A stretch of 64,000 nucleotides of DNA, taken from Escallonia rubra. Lineage: Eukaryota; Streptophyta; Magnoliopsida; Escalloniales; Escalloniaceae. Of the stretch, positions 12,000-37,745 are shown piece by piece (the stretch's first letter is position 1; each line of letters starts with the position of its first letter). Made by a program: the position numbers and the translations under genes. The DNA is taken from contig JAVXUO010001811.1 of the NCBI GenBank assembly GCA_033065855.1, forward strand, positions 1-64,000, in the 5' to 3' direction. The notes beneath the pieces were generated by a model. The model was not told the origin of the DNA. It saw only the letters and a list, made by a program, of their open reading frames with translations, and made no database searches.

Positions 12000-14900
12000 A
12001 AATTATTTCCTTCTCTTGTATGCTTTCTACTGTCAGTTGAGTGTTTTAGCTAAAAGCTCCCCCTCATCATCTCTGAATACATATAAGATCCATTAAAGTG
12101 AGTTGTTTTGGGTCTTATATTTGTCTTCTCCAACTTTTTTTTTATTTGTTTTATCATCATTATGATCTAGTTGTGAAGATCTTTTGCCCATAGGCTTTCC
12201 TATTCATATTCCCACTTATAGGTTATGAGTTTGTGTTAGGAATGTTTCCCTTTCGTTAAGTGCGATATGTTTATGTTTTCCCTTTGTGACTCCCTTCTCG
12301 TGATATAATGTCTTCAGGTTTTCCATATGTATCATGCATGTAGTAAGGCTTCTTTTAGTAAGTCTTTCTGACACTCGCATTTGCATAAAACTTTTCAAGT
12401 GAATCAAATGCTTAAGTGCATGGGCTTACCCATACTTTTTTTATCGTCTATCATGTTGTGCCTTCCCTTTTATATGAATTTTTTCCTTTGTTGCATTTGT
12501 GAGTGTGGAAACTTGTGGCTTAGGTGGACTCGGTATATTAAATGTTGTCTTGTAAAGGCTCACCTTTATTTCTCAGGATATGACATACAAAGCCTTGTTA
12601 TTGCATTCAAGTTATTGCATTCAAGTAGATTTGGTTGTCATGTTGACGTTTAGCTTAATATTGTATGTTGAATACATGTTTAACATCTAGAACCTACACA
12701 TACGATAACATCTAGAACCTACCCTCATTACTGCAGTATAACATGCAATTTCTATTTCATTATCGAGAACTAATAGCTAAAGCATTTGTCAAAGCCTTTT
12801 GTGTTCATCTTTGCACGTCATAATCATTGTGTTGCATATGACTGACTGCATTTGATAGTTGTATTTTCATGTCCTCCTCAGTCTTGGTTGTGTCCAAGAC
12901 CTTACTCTCCATTATTATATGTATTGCCTAATCTTTCTTTGATGATTGTAGCTTTAGTACGTTCGCGAAGATCTTTTGTTCTCTTCCTCATATGTCATTG
13001 CCTATTTTGAATACGTTTTGTCGCATATGAGTTTCACTATGTCATTTACACTTATCTTTATTTTCTGGATATGGTTTTCACCCAAGCCCATCTTCATTTA
13101 TGTGATAGATTCATGTTATCAGCAAGGACTATTCTCTCATTTCATCATATAAATTTCATCTTTTTTTTTAATAGATGCATGTTTTTGGATACAGATCTTT
13201 TCTCAATTCTAAACCAAGTCAGTCATATCAAGTCCATCTTCTTTTGTTGAAAACATATGTTTCTCAATTAAAGGTCTTCTATCAGTTGTAAACTTAGTTA
13301 ATCATGTCAAGTCCATCTTCTTGTGTTAGATGCATCTTATCCCTGCTTCCAACGAAGTCAATTTGTCAAGTTGTTAGGACAATCTCCATTTTGTAGAAAT
13401 TCTTTTATCTTTGTCGAGAAACAATGAAAGTTGGCTCTAACCTTAAGGCATATCTTCCATTCATGTCTAGCGATGAACAATGATAAGTGGCTCCAACCTC
13501 TAGGCATTCATTCAGATCATGTCTATCAACCAACTGAAGTATGTGGCTTCAACCTCTTTGCACTCCTTCTAATCATGTCGACCAACTGAGTTAAGTGGCT
13601 TCGACTTCTAGATGTTTCTTTCATTTTAGTTTAGTAGTCGACCGTGATAAACTGAATCTCACCTTTAAAGATTTCTCCCATTCCTGCTTAGCAATTGACT
13701 GTGATAAATGGCTCCAAACCTCTGAGTATCCTTTCTATATTTATGATTGACCGTGATAAGTGGCTCCAACTTTACAGAAATTTCATCCATTTCTATTCAA
13801 TATCGAACCATGATAAGTGGCTTCGACCCTTAGACATCCTTTCATTCATGTCCAACAATTGACAGTGAAAGTTGGCTCGAAGCTCTAAGCATTCTTTCCA
13901 ATAATTTCTTAATGACCAACGTGAAAGTTGGCTCTGACCTCCATACATTCCTTTCATTATTTTGTCTAACAATCGACTTGCAATACGGTTTGATTTTTAA
14001 CGTATCAATTGGTCTATTATAGATTAGGTAATTGGTCACTATCATAACAACAAGTTGAAATGCATTATTTGATTCCCGCTTGAGGTATGGGTAGCCTCGT
14101 ATAAAGAAGTCTGAATAGTTATTATGGTTGTCTTGGTGTTTTTGGTCAAGTCCTATTTTTTGTTGTTTGTGTGAATTATGTTAGTTTGATTCTCATTCGG
14201 GATACGTAGAAGCTTCTTAATTGGGGATGTCTGACCTGTCTTTTTGTGCTTCTTAATTGGGGTGTTTCTATGCTTCAAAAATTATCTATGCTTGCATGCT
14301 TGGTGTCTTTGGGTGGCTTGTGTGCTTGGTTGGTGTGCTTTTTTCGTGTATTTTGTCATAAAAACGTATTCCTTTTTAACAGTGACTTTCACTTGCTAGT
14401 TCCGCCACCGAGGGGCTAATGGTAGACACCCTATTTATTGTTGGTGCATTCATCGTAACAATTATTTCGTATTCACAATTGTGTAATCATCATCCTTACC
14501 GTTGTCATAGGATCATATCATGTGTGTAGAGTCATTGTTGTGATTGTGCCACAATTCATAATATCATTGCATTGACCGTTTAACATCGATATTGGATATT
14601 ATTCAAACTTGCTCTAAATTTGGCTAATCAACAAATCATACTTATTTTTATAGAACATAGATCAGCGTATCTACAGTCTCCTTTGGCTGATCAACAAAGT
14701 GCTGCTAAGAATTATCACTGAAAGTGTTGTACAAAAAAAATTACTAAAAACATTTAACAATCATGAATAGTCACTATACAAGATGATGTAGGTATCTTCT
14801 TTCAACCAGTGTAACACCAATTTTTTTTTCTCTTTTAATCATGGCTTTAGTGGCATAGTCTTTAATAGACTAATTCGTCGGGTGTCGGGAGGGTGCATAA

Positions 14901-15235
14901 CACCGTTCCCTTTCTAAGAGTCACCGTAATCGGAGTTCATAGTTCATAAATCAAGTTTTTGCCTATTTTTGGATTACACTGTTCAATCAAATGTTTTTTT
15001 ACCTTTGAATTAAGTAAGACGGCACTCTCATGAGACTCCGAATACAATTGGGTTACGAAGACCAAAGGTTGCATCTGGGCACGGTTCCCCTCATAGTCAA
15101 TTTGCCCCTTGCACTTTTTGACGCCCATTGCTTCTAGGACCTCCAATACCAAGAGACATCCAAAATCCACTTGATTTGTCTTGTACACATCTTGGAGATC
15201 AAAGGCCGCATATCAGTGATCAAACCATTGTGCTC
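12000..15235 (+). mobile_element. Old Ty3/gypsy (Tat/Ogre-like) fragment with LTR-like sequence
   Basis: A purine-rich tract, CCGAGGGGCTAA, is followed at about 14420 by TGGTAGACACCC. This arrangement resembles a polypurine tract plus LTR start in plant Tat/Ogre-type elements. About 460 bases further on, a stretch reading GGGTGCATAACACCG with a nearby CCC-TTT segment resembles the 5' untranslated part of those LTRs. The sequence before it carries tandem repeats, as Tat/Ogre elements often do between pol and the 3' LTR. No recognisable protein domain remains, so the element is broken and old. Family and borders are inferred. Confidence 0.35.
13400..13990. repeat. Tandem repeat, about ten diverged 52-59 bp units
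   Basis: A core like GATAAGTGGCTCCAACCT recurs near 13429, 13487, 13543, 13595, 13650, 13708, 13760, 13817, 13871 and 13927. Each unit also holds a TTCATTCATGTC-like part and a GACYGTGA-like part. The units are clearly diverged, so the array is not recent. Confidence 0.85.
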
Positions 15236-15965
15236 ACTATTAATTCTTGTACACAAAGGTAACCTTGATGCACTCTCCTTCCTGAGGAGACCAAAGAGAC
15301 CCTCACAGGGGACTTGAAATAGTCACCAAATCCAAAGCATAATGGTATTCTTTGGTCAAGGTTATAAGCGTGAGATACCAGCTACATAGCACGAGGCTCC
15401 AACAGCATCGTTTCTTCCTTTCCAAATCTGGCAGCAGAAACTGCAGATTAAATAAAAGGCTGAAATTATATCATGCCCACGCTCCCATGTTCGTTAGAGA
15501 TAGCCCAGGTCTTAACGTAGGAGAAGACTCGTCATCCACAGTGAAACATTTGGAACTGTTCCCATACTCACTTCCTGGCAGTCCGTGTGTGTTCGTTTAA
15601 GATATGGACCTCACATATTTTACATACTTGAATCTAATCTGCTGATATTTCTCCAACAAAACACTGGTTTGTTAATAATGTACGTTCACCGCAGCCAAAC
15701 AGAATATAAGAGGTCATCTACACTAAGAGAGGGACATGTATGCCATATGAATGAATATTTTGTCCGGGACTCCTCATAGTTAATACAATTGATTCATCAA
15801 TAAAAATCAAAGCATTTCACCTTTACTTCTAATACAACTAAGGTGATGATTATTAACAAAAACTAAGGTTATTATTACAACAAAGCCATCAAATTACCAG
15901 ATTGAAAAAGAAAGGCAAGAAGAGGCTTACTCCAGCGGGAAGAAAATTAGTGGTTCATAACTGAC

Positions 15966-28980
<13,015 letters not shown>

Positions 28981-29090
28981 ATTTTACAAAAATTTCTCAC
29001 GTTACGTTACGACCTGGTTGCTTAACTTTGTGGACCGTTGTGGCCTTAAATAACGAGGGGGGGAGTCCAGTCCATCAGGATCCTTGCTCT
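28981..29090 (-). promoter_or_regulatory. Presumed 5' flank of the aminotransferase gene
   Basis: Immediate upstream region of the minus-strand start codon at 28978-28980. I recognise no clear TATA box. The adjacent (GA)-rich run near 28767-28788 lies just inside intron 1. Confidence 0.3.
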
Positions 29091-29091
29091 G

Positions 29092-29715
29092 TACTAGAGG
29101 TGAACCGCGGATTTGTTTTGAGAGTTAAATCGCATACTGAATCGTTATTCTTTGATTTAAAAAATTATAAACCGAATGAAGTTAAACATCATCGATTTGG
29201 ATTGTTCGATTTAGTCAGTTTAAACGATCCAGCTTAGTCTGTTTAGATCGATTGCGCTCACTTAAAGACGTTGTTTCTTTACACAATACTAATTGAAGTT
29301 ATATTTTTCTAAATTGCATATAACTTGTATATTCGATATATAAGTTTCCATTGATAAATGAGAAAGAATGAGTAAATATAAACGAGATATTGGTCAAAGA
29401 GAAATTTGTGTTATAAATGTTGTCAATATTTTCGTTTCTTTTAACTTTCAAGATTTATTTATTTGAATTTACTTAGTATTATATATGTGTAATTATCAAT
29501 GAAATATTATTAAAAATAGATTAACATATCATAGGTCGGTTTCATTCGGTTTAAAATTAAAATGTGAACCGTAAACCAAAACGAACCGAGGTCGGTTTGA
29601 AAAAATATGAAATCAAATTGTTAAGATCTTTAGACGATTCGGATTAGATTGGTTCGGTTTGATCGGCTTGAGCAGTTGGGATCGCTTTGAACGGATTTGT
29701 GTTTATATCTACTCT
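29092..29715. mobile_element. Possible old MITE rich in GGTTCGGTTT-type motifs
   Basis: The segment has repeated CGGTTT, GGTTCGGTTT and AACCGA motifs around an AT-rich centre, and starts near TAGAGGTGAACCG. This composition is common in plant hAT-type MITEs. The ends match poorly and no target duplication is visible, so the call is weak. Confidence 0.25.
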
Positions 29716-30011
29716 GCATTACTGTTAATATTTTTTAATAATAAAAAATATTGTTATTAATTTTAATCGTAATGATAAAATATATATTTTTAATAATAAT
29801 TTATCACTGGATACCGACATACCGTAAGTAGCTCTGGTGAACAGGGCGCCGCGGCGAGTGACATAAGGGGCAGGCTGATGCGGGAGGGAGGGTGGGGTCC
29901 AGTGTAACAGCCGCGCCGTTACGTGGCGATAAGCTTTGTTTTGTAGTGGGTGTCTGGTTAAAGGGGTGGGTTTAGTTTGTGTTGTGTTGGCACGTAAGTC
30001 GAGGCGAAGGG

Positions 30012-30034
30012 TCATCTCATCTCATCTCATCTCA
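30012..30034. repeat. (ATCTC)n pentanucleotide repeat
   Basis: About four to five tandem copies of CATCT/ATCTC in the intergenic region upstream of the aminotransferase gene. Confidence 0.85.
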
Positions 30035-30113
30035 ATCCTGCTGTGCTGGGGCTGTTTGACTTTCTTCTGGAACGGGCACGTGGTTTAAGGTGAAATTACG
30101 TGGCAACATAAGA

Positions 30114-30548
30114 CTCCCTTTAACCTTGTTTTCTTTGAGTCACAATAACTCCACATTTGGCCCTGAAATAAAAAAATATATATATATATTATTTATTTTT
30201 ATCAACTTATACCCATACGTCTCAAACAAATTAATCATGTTATCTCGTCTCACAAAATTATTCGAAAGATTATATAGGTACTTTTACATTACTTTTTATA
30301 CTTTTTCTTAATTATATTTCTTTCTTTACATTTAACTTTTTACCAACTCATTTTTTGTCTCTCTTGTCACATTTTTTTAATTAATTTTTCTGTTCACATT
30401 TAACATTCTACTAAATTATTTTCTCTCTTGATCCACTTTCTTCCCATCATCTCTCTAAAAGGTAGAATAAGAAACAAGTAATATATGACTTAAATCCTTG
30501 ATATGCGTGCCAAGTCAAAGTAGAGCAACTTTTGTGGGAAGGAGGGAG
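30114..30548. mobile_element. Stowaway-type MITE, right end clear, left end uncertain
   Basis: The right end reads GTGGGAAGGAGGGAG followed by TA. Reversed, this is the CTCCCTCC start of Stowaway (Tc1/mariner) MITEs, followed by the usual TTGCTC-TACTTTGACTT stretch. The left end is probably the CTCCCTTT at 30114, but it has diverged and is not preceded by TA. The interior is AT-rich with no coding capacity. Confidence 0.5.
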
Positions 30549-30550
30549 TA

Positions 30551-32615
30551 CTTTTTCTAATTTTTTATTGTAAAAAAAAATACTTTAGTAACAAGTATTA
30601 CATCTCTAGCAACCAATAAAATAGTGAATAAAAATACTAGAGGTGAAAATAGTCTCTCCTAAAAATTGGCATGCAAAACCTGCCGTTTTTTTTTCCCCGA
30701 GAAAGGTACATGATTACAGAGCTCAGCAATAGAATTTTCATCATTTTACAATAGACAGCATCAAAAACAAAGGAGTAGTTTTAGCGAATGTGCAAGAGGT
30801 GGTGGTGAAAGCAACAATTGTGTGATGGTGACGGCGGTGTCCTCGTGATGGTGATGGTGTTGGTGGCGGCAGTGGTGGTAGTAACGGTGGTTGGGCCTTT
30901 ACAATCGTGGTGGCGACAACGACATTAACAAAGTGATTATGGTAGTGGCCCTAGTGTTGTAGAAGTGGTGTTACTATTCTTTTACCTAAAATTTTGTCCA
31001 ATAACTTTTGTCGATCTATCTCACTTAAAAATAAGTGATAAATATTAAATAAGTCAACTCTAATTTTAGTCTGTATTGGTCTATATTTAATTACATTATT
31101 ATCACACACATCTTCCTTCCTTCAAAGGCTCGAACTCTCCTATAAACCTAACAATACTTAAAACTCTCCTATAAACCCAACACGTTGGGCTAAACATCAA
31201 GATAAAGTTTGCGGAAGTGTGATACTTTTTGCTCACATTGTGATTTTGTGACCAACATGTGACAATGTGAGATTACCTCAACCACTAATATTTTCCATCG
31301 GCTAATCATCTAAAACCCTCAACACATATAAACATGAACTTTAGTTCAACTGGTTTGGACTAGATTATAGACTATCCAAGGGCCAGGTGCAGATAGTGAT
31401 ACTCTATGTAACAGATTGAGCCAGAGAAAGGGTAAAATTGAGGATGTCGTCATCTTGTCAAGTTCATCGACTAAATGAAAATAATACATACTAGCTAAAA
31501 TCCCGTGCTATGTACACGAAAAATGTTATCTCGTGCTAGGCACAAAAATTGTACTAATTAATTATGAAATTGAAGAATAAGAATCATGAGGTTGGGTGGT
31601 TAGAGTTCATGGAGTTGAAAGCTATTTTGTGTCCAATAAAAATTTAACACCTATTAAGCTCTATTTTAAAATTATAAAAATTTAAGAAAATAGGATTTGG
31701 GGTTTGGAAGGCATAGAAGATGCCAACCAAATAAATAAATAAAAATATATATATATATGGTATAGATTTGTTAACGTACATCCCTCTTGTTGTGTATAAT
31801 GAGTGAGAGTCTCAGGGTGTTAAATTGGTTGTGTAATTGGATATCATTTTTGAGAAAATGTGCACTCTGCCGCTTAATGTTTTGTCACTTCATGCAAAAT
31901 GCCGTGTGGCCACCCCCCGTATTGTCTTCAAATGCTAGCAAAATTGACTTCATTCATCTTTCGAGGCATAAGAAGCTCAAATTCGTGTCAAATTTTGTAT
32001 GTTCATTCACGAACTTCGAACCTGTATGCATGCATCCGGTATCTAATAAGACATGCGAAGTCTCTGTTTCACCCAACATGCATGCAATTGATAATAGTTC
32101 GCCAGCATAAGGATTTATGTTCCCTGTTAGGAAAAGAGGCCAGGCTAGTCCCAACTCGAATGTACCAATGTTTGTGGAATGCTCAAGAACTTAAAAAAGA
32201 GTTTACTATGCTCAATGAAGGGAATGATTCAAATGATATGAAGATTATTAAAGATCCTCCGATACATGTTAGATTAGGCTCTAAAGACAAAATGGTTGTT
32301 GAAACGTCTACTCGGGATCCATTGAAAGGCTTTCAACTGCTAGGAAGCCGATAATTCTGCTAGGAAGCCGATAATTCTTTGAGGTAATCCTTGACCGTAC
32401 GTGCTAAAAATAGTACGGAGTATTACATTTAGGCCACTATCAATCAATATGCAAAAAGGCTTTTCTTTATCTCTGATACTACGAACGGATTGAATGTAGT
32501 TGCACGGTGACCAGGTCCATTCCATTACTTTCTTATAATGTACGACGCAATGGGAGTCCAACGAAAATGTTGAACGTTGATTTTTCTTTTTATTCGCAGG
32601 CAAAAGGAAAAAGAG
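30551..32615. other. Intergenic region without a recognisable gene
   Basis: AT-rich sequence between the aminotransferase and tetraspanin genes. A 151-codon open frame at 31899-32354 (plus strand) shows no family motif that I can name. Part of it (32180-32330) has a KDPP-like stretch faintly like the tail of FAR1-type proteins, which is too weak to call. Confidence 0.4.
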
Positions 32616-35318
32616 TCAGCTTCCAATCCTTCTCAGTTGGTCTAAAGATTTTCTCAGCAATCCCTCCATGTAAAACCTCAGAATTGTTTCACGTGGTCTA
32701 GGGTCATCCAGTAGGGGTGAATTGTAATCGGCCAAAAATGAATATGAAAAATTGGGTGGATCCGCAATGCAGCCACATAGCATAGGTTGACCTCCTATGG
32801 CCCAGAAAACAACAGCAAGCGCCACAACATTGATCTGGAAAAGCGAATTTCACAAAGTCACATTGCCTCAACTACACAAAAATATGGAAAAGAAAAGCTA
32901 TATATCTGAGCTCTAGTTTTAGTGTTACAGGCTTTATGATTGTCACTATTTAGCCACTAGAAAAGTGACGACGCTCAAATGACTATAATGGAGCTCGAAT
33001 ATTCATTCTATACGAAAAAAACACGAAATCCCATGTTGAACACTTCCACCCGAACAAGTGAAGCGATACTTTTTGGCTTTTGCAATCTCATTACCTCTAA
33101 ATATATTTTATTAAAGACAGCATTGACCTTTCTAGTGACGTTTAAGATATGGTACGAAAGGGTGAAAATAGAAATCCAAGGGTCATATTTATACAAGTAC
33201 TTGGGCAAAATAGTAACTACGGTCTTGTTTGGTACACCGTTTGGAAGCCTCATTTACCATTATACAAGGCTCTACCTCAGATGGATACTTGTCTTGTGTT
33301 GATGCATGCATACTTATTGTGTTGATCTTAAAGTTCAAAAACAGAAAGAGTAGTAGTAGTAGTAGTACCTGGGCCACCAACGCCGAGATTGTAATGGTTT
33401 GACACATTCTCAGATGAAAGAGGATGAAATTCTTGAAACTCTCATGATTCTTGTCAATGTGTTCTGCGATTTGCTGGTACAGAAATAGAGAGATTGGTTT
33501 GTTGACATGGAAGTTTTGCATAAACCCGTGGCATTGGTTGCAAAATTAAGAGATGAATGAATGCAAGTATGAACAGGGCGGATCCCAACTTATAAGTCAA
33601 TTGGGTAGACTTTTTTTTTCCAAAAAGTATTATCTATCTTCTTTTTTTCTTTGACAATTGACAAACAATTGTAGTTTGTAACAATATGGTTTCAAGTTAC
33701 AGTATTGTCAATAACAAATCCTTTTCAGAACTTAGGTAATATATATCACAAAATTAGCTCAAACGTGCCGTGTTAAGCTACCTTCTCGAGCAATAAATGG
33801 TCTAATCATCAAAAACATTACGAACTATCATACAGTTGCGATGTCATTTTCTATCTTTTTCTTCTTTGACTAATGATGAGGAATTGCTTTTCATCACAAT
33901 ATAATTTCAAGTTACAGTTGATGCGTATATGCATGATGTTTTCGCATAATAACTGGTCGATTGCTTAAGTAATAAAAATTAACAGAATGCTGAGGCAATG
34001 GCAAGAGAAAACTTACTGATTCCCAGTCAAAGTGGAATAACGTTGAGATAATTATACCACCTTGGACTATAAGAAGGGAGAAAATGGTAAAAATATACTG
34101 ATACACTGGTTAAGGATTATCTTCTTTTGCATTGTGCGAGAAATAAAAAACAATAAAAAGGTTAGACTCCAGATGGGAGCGCGCCAAAGATTCACTTATA
34201 TACAGTTCGGTTTTGGGAGTCAAAGGGTAAGTTCTTTGTTCAACAAACAGCTCGATCAGTAGTACTACCTTGAAGCATGCATGCGTTGTATCGATAAAAG
34301 TCATATATGCTTTAACAATAAATTGAGATATTGACAACAACAAAGTGAGTCTCTTGGATGGCATTAAACGTCTTGCACTTTTTTGATTCTCGCTTGGCTT
34401 TATGAGAAAAATAATATATGGGACAGATCAATGAAAAAGGATACTAAAGCAAGGATTGTATTGCTGATGCAGTTTGCAACCATGTGGCCCGAGAGCGTGC
34501 TCAAGCAGACAATAATCCCAATACCTAAACATGTGTAGATGAACCTGTTTATTTTTTAAAAGCGATGTCAGCTTCACCTTTTCTTGCAAGTAGTTGAGAA
34601 ATACAAGTAAAAAACAAATGAGTTAAAACAAAAATGTGTTACATAGTGAAATAAAATTGCCGAGAGATTAAAAATAAATGCCGGCCTGCGTTGCTTATTA
34701 TTTTGTCCGATTTGAGTTGTGATTTTTCTTTTATTTTCTGGCGCAAAAAGAAGGTTTTACTAGTTCGGAACTAAATAATGGAGTGGATAATCATTGGAAT
34801 ATGCGTGTGATGACTAAGAACCCAGACTCTCGATCTCCCCTTTCTTTGAAGATTTATTCACTTCTAATTGGGACTTGCGAAATTCATCAAAACAAGTCAT
34901 GGAATGTAATGATCGACGCACAAATTGCAAAAGCCAAACAAATTGCATGGTTGAACCTTTTGTATCCACTGAGTTCCATCAGCAAATACTGCAGGAATAC
35001 CAGTATTTCCCAGACTTAACTTTCAAAATACGCAAGTAAGTGTTATTGCTAGAACTTCTTTGACCCACAAAGAAGATCAACATCAAGAAGAAGAAGAAGA
35101 AGGCACACACACACACACACACACACACAGAGAGACAGAGACAGAGAAGAGTACCAGGGTCTATGTAAAGATGGAGGAAGGCTCAGATCAGCAACCCCTT
35201 CAAGCCACTTCTTCAGCAACCAAAGGGAATAAATGATCATTGCCGTTCCAAAAAAATTGACCACAATATTCACTATCCTCATAGACTTGTGCAAGCAACA
35301 CCTTCTGCACCTTATCAT
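32616..35318 (-). CDS. Tetraspanin family protein (TOM2A/tetraspanin-19-like), 5 exons, complete
   Basis: Four-span membrane protein, 222 aa. Exons: 35155-35318, 34445-34544, 34017-34097, 33369-33473, 32616-32834, summing to 669 nt with consistent phases and GT-AG borders. Transmembrane segments: TM1 about residues 15-35 (IVNIVVNFFGTAMIIYSLWL), TM2 about 56-80 (FIYTCLGIGIIVCL then SGHMVANCIS), TM3 about 89-111 (YIFTIFSLLIVQGGIIIST), TM4 about 138-164 (TITISALVAQINVVALAVV). A Cys-rich start (MIRCRRCCLHKSM) and the loop ending in PWFIY resemble plant tetraspanin-19 and TOM2A relatives. The loop between TM3 and TM4 is short (about 25 residues) and lacks the CCG motif of animal tetraspanins. The polar C-terminal tail of about 55 residues has DDPRPRET. 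The exon 3 acceptor was chosen by phase among two nearby CAGs. A membrane scaffold role is inferred. Confidence 0.85.
35104..35129. repeat. (CA)n microsatellite in tetraspanin intron 1
   Basis: About 13 CA units lie just inside intron 1, some 25 bp from the exon 1 donor site (on the minus strand this reads as TG repeats). Confidence 0.95.
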
Positions 35319-36119
35319 TGCTGCTGCTGGCTGTGTGTGTCTGTGTACACTAACTTAATAGTACATGTGTTTGTTTGTGCGTGTTTTTGTTTCTGAAAGA
35401 GAGAGCGACAGTTTGGTGGTTCGGGGGAAGAAAGGAATGTGGAATGGTGTTGAAAGTTAGGTTGCTGGGGCATTTACTAGACTAGACTAGATTAGATAGA
35501 CACCTAACTTTCACACATACAAGTGGGATTGTGGCTTTCAGGTCCACGCACACGGCCTTATAGGACCAGTCAATCAACGCAAGGGTGAAAAACTCAAAAT
35601 CATAAAAATGGATAGTATGGCCTGCCGCAGCGATCGTTTTTCGGGCGTATACGTCCCATGATTAGGATCGTAGCTTGCTCACTCACTCACATTTTCTATC
35701 ATGGCAATGCATACATATCAGCTACATTAAGTCGAATCGCTCGCCAATGGAAGATGAACGACAAAACCATGATAAGACTTAAGAAAGGAATAGTTCAAAT
35801 CATTCAAAAGACTAAACAAATTAAATATGTTCTTCTTATATCAAATCCTCGATCCAAAATTACTACCACAGCACAAAGGGTAACATGAACATGAAAAGTT
35901 GCAGAAAAAGGACGCTCTTAGCTCGGAAGGACAAAATATTTATTAAGCCATAAATGGTGATGTTGTTAGTGTTTTCCAAAATATTGTGTCAAGTTTGATT
36001 CATTTTGTTTGTCAAAATGATGAAAGGAATGTGAAGAGGCAAAAATGAAGAAATCCCACATATAAGGGAATTGAAAAGGTAAGTGGGTATATAATAAAGT
36101 ACTCCACTTACTTTATTAC
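35319..36119. other. Upstream flank of the tetraspanin gene, no other gene seen
   Basis: Contains a (GT)-rich stretch near 35330-35395 and no recognised coding sequence. No clear TATA box was identified by eye. Confidence 0.4.
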
Positions 36120-36886
36120 TTATGTGGTATGCTAAGGTGTGTGCATGTGCACCGAGTATGGTGCGAAGCACCATACGAGGAACAATCGCACGCGCGCGCG
36201 CGCGAGCGTGGCAGTGGGCTGTGAGGCGCAATGTGGCGCTTTGATGGCGCACTTTGCACTTCGCACGTGCGCATCGTCGCGAGACGCGATTAGACGCCTT
36301 TAAGTTTTCGTCACGAAAACTAGGCCGCCGGGTCGGTCGGTTACACTCGGGTTATACCCGAACAGTTGCACCTGTTGGGCAGCTGGGTAGTTCCAAGTTG
36401 GACAGACCCAACTGTTGGGAGCTGGTTAGTTACCAGTCCGGATCTGAACAGTTAATCTTAACGATTTTTGATCCAACGGTCCAGATTACTTCTGTTATGA
36501 TGGCAAGGTGTGACACTTGATTAGCAACCACTAGTGCTTTATAAATAGAGCACAATGGTCAAATTTTCGGACCTAGCAATAAGCCTCTACTCTCTTCATT
36601 TTTTTCTTTCGGCAGATCTTTTACAACAAGAAATTTCTGCAGAATTTCTTACTTGTAAATCCCATTATTCAGAATTCCATACACATATCTGTGGGGTGAA
36701 TATCGTGTGTGCAAACGCTATTCACTAAAGCGCTTCGTTGTATCTTGGAGGGTATTTGCCGGCAACCCGCTGCACACCGTTCTATTTGGTGGGGGCAAAT
36801 ATAAACTTAAGGAGAGCGTTTTACAACGTGCCTCGAAGCCGATCCTTCTTTCAGTCACAAAGCCATACCGAATCTATACCCCAACA
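36120..36886 (+). mobile_element. LTR-like sequence of Ty1/copia type (probable solo or truncated LTR)
   Basis: It has a TATA-like TATAAATAG near 36540, a CTTAAGGAGAGCG stretch and a CTATACCCCAACA end. These features are common in long-LTR plant copia elements. It starts near a TGTGG at 36122 and ends at about 36886. No clear 5 bp target duplication is visible. It is an old, incomplete fossil. Confidence 0.4.
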
Positions 36887-36888
36887 GA

Positions 36889-37745
36889 TGTGTGGAAGAT
36901 AATGCCAAGAAAAGTTAGATTGACCAAACACAATATCAATCTAACAAATATTGTCCTTAATAATCCAAATTTGGAACTATCAAACATCATCTCAACCTAA
37001 TTAAGACCAGGTAACAGAAACGAAACCTAAATAGCGCATGTACTGTTATTCACTAAAAACTAAGGTTAACATTTTGTCACAGGCTCACTCTCTTCAAAAA
37101 TTAAAGATTTTAAATACTGTACCGAATGCACAAAAATAATGGCAAGTCCAATGTTGAAGCGGAACAAAGGAAAGCAACATGATCAATCTACATTGAATAT
37201 GTTGTACATAAAGATAGAAGAACTGCGACAATCAGAAATTCTTAAAGACCGGGTTTTATTTTCTATTTTCATTTCATGTTTTATTTGGTGTTATTAGCCG
37301 AATCATCGTTTCAAATATCATTTGCTCCTATCACTCGAGAAATGGCGCAGAAGATCAAATATATGTGATTAATGCTTAAAGTTTTGTAGTTCAATCTGAA
37401 ATTTCTATGTAATCCCGTTAGTATATAACCTTATTTAGTAGTACAAAAATTGATAAATCAATTCTTTACACGGTATCAGCAGACTAGGCTTTGGGATCAA
37501 TTTTTTCACTGTCTGCTCTTTCTTTCTTATCTCTCTGCCTTTCATTCCATGACTTCATCACCAAATAGCGACAACCTAACTGGTTCTTCAGTTCAACCTA
37601 TTGAATCCACTGCATCCCCTTATTTTCTTCATCATTCAAATACACCCACTACAATTCTTATACTAGTTCCCTTAAATGGTGAAAATTATGTGACTTGATA
37701 TCGTGCTATATGGATGACTTTCTATGCCACGAAGAAACTTGGTTT
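36889..37745 (+). mobile_element. Ty1/copia (Ale/Retrofit-like) fragment: 5' LTR, primer site, start of gag
   Basis: The LTR-like part is about 36889-37470 (TGTGGAAGATAATGCC to TTCTTTACA). It is followed directly by CGGTATCAG, like the tRNA-Met primer-binding site of copia elements. The gag start near 37550 has YFLHHSNTPTT and LVPLNGENYVT, typical of Ale/Retrofit gag. The element is broken off shortly after and is only a fossil fragment. It abuts another LTR-like sequence on its left. Confidence 0.65.

Noticed and set aside
13400-13990. CRISPR-like array
   Set aside because: Units are contiguous and diverged, with no constant repeat and variable spacer pattern, and the genome is a plant's.
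31899-32354. 151-codon open frame as a FAR1-type gene
   Set aside because: Only a faint KDPP-like similarity; no zinc finger or MULE domain.
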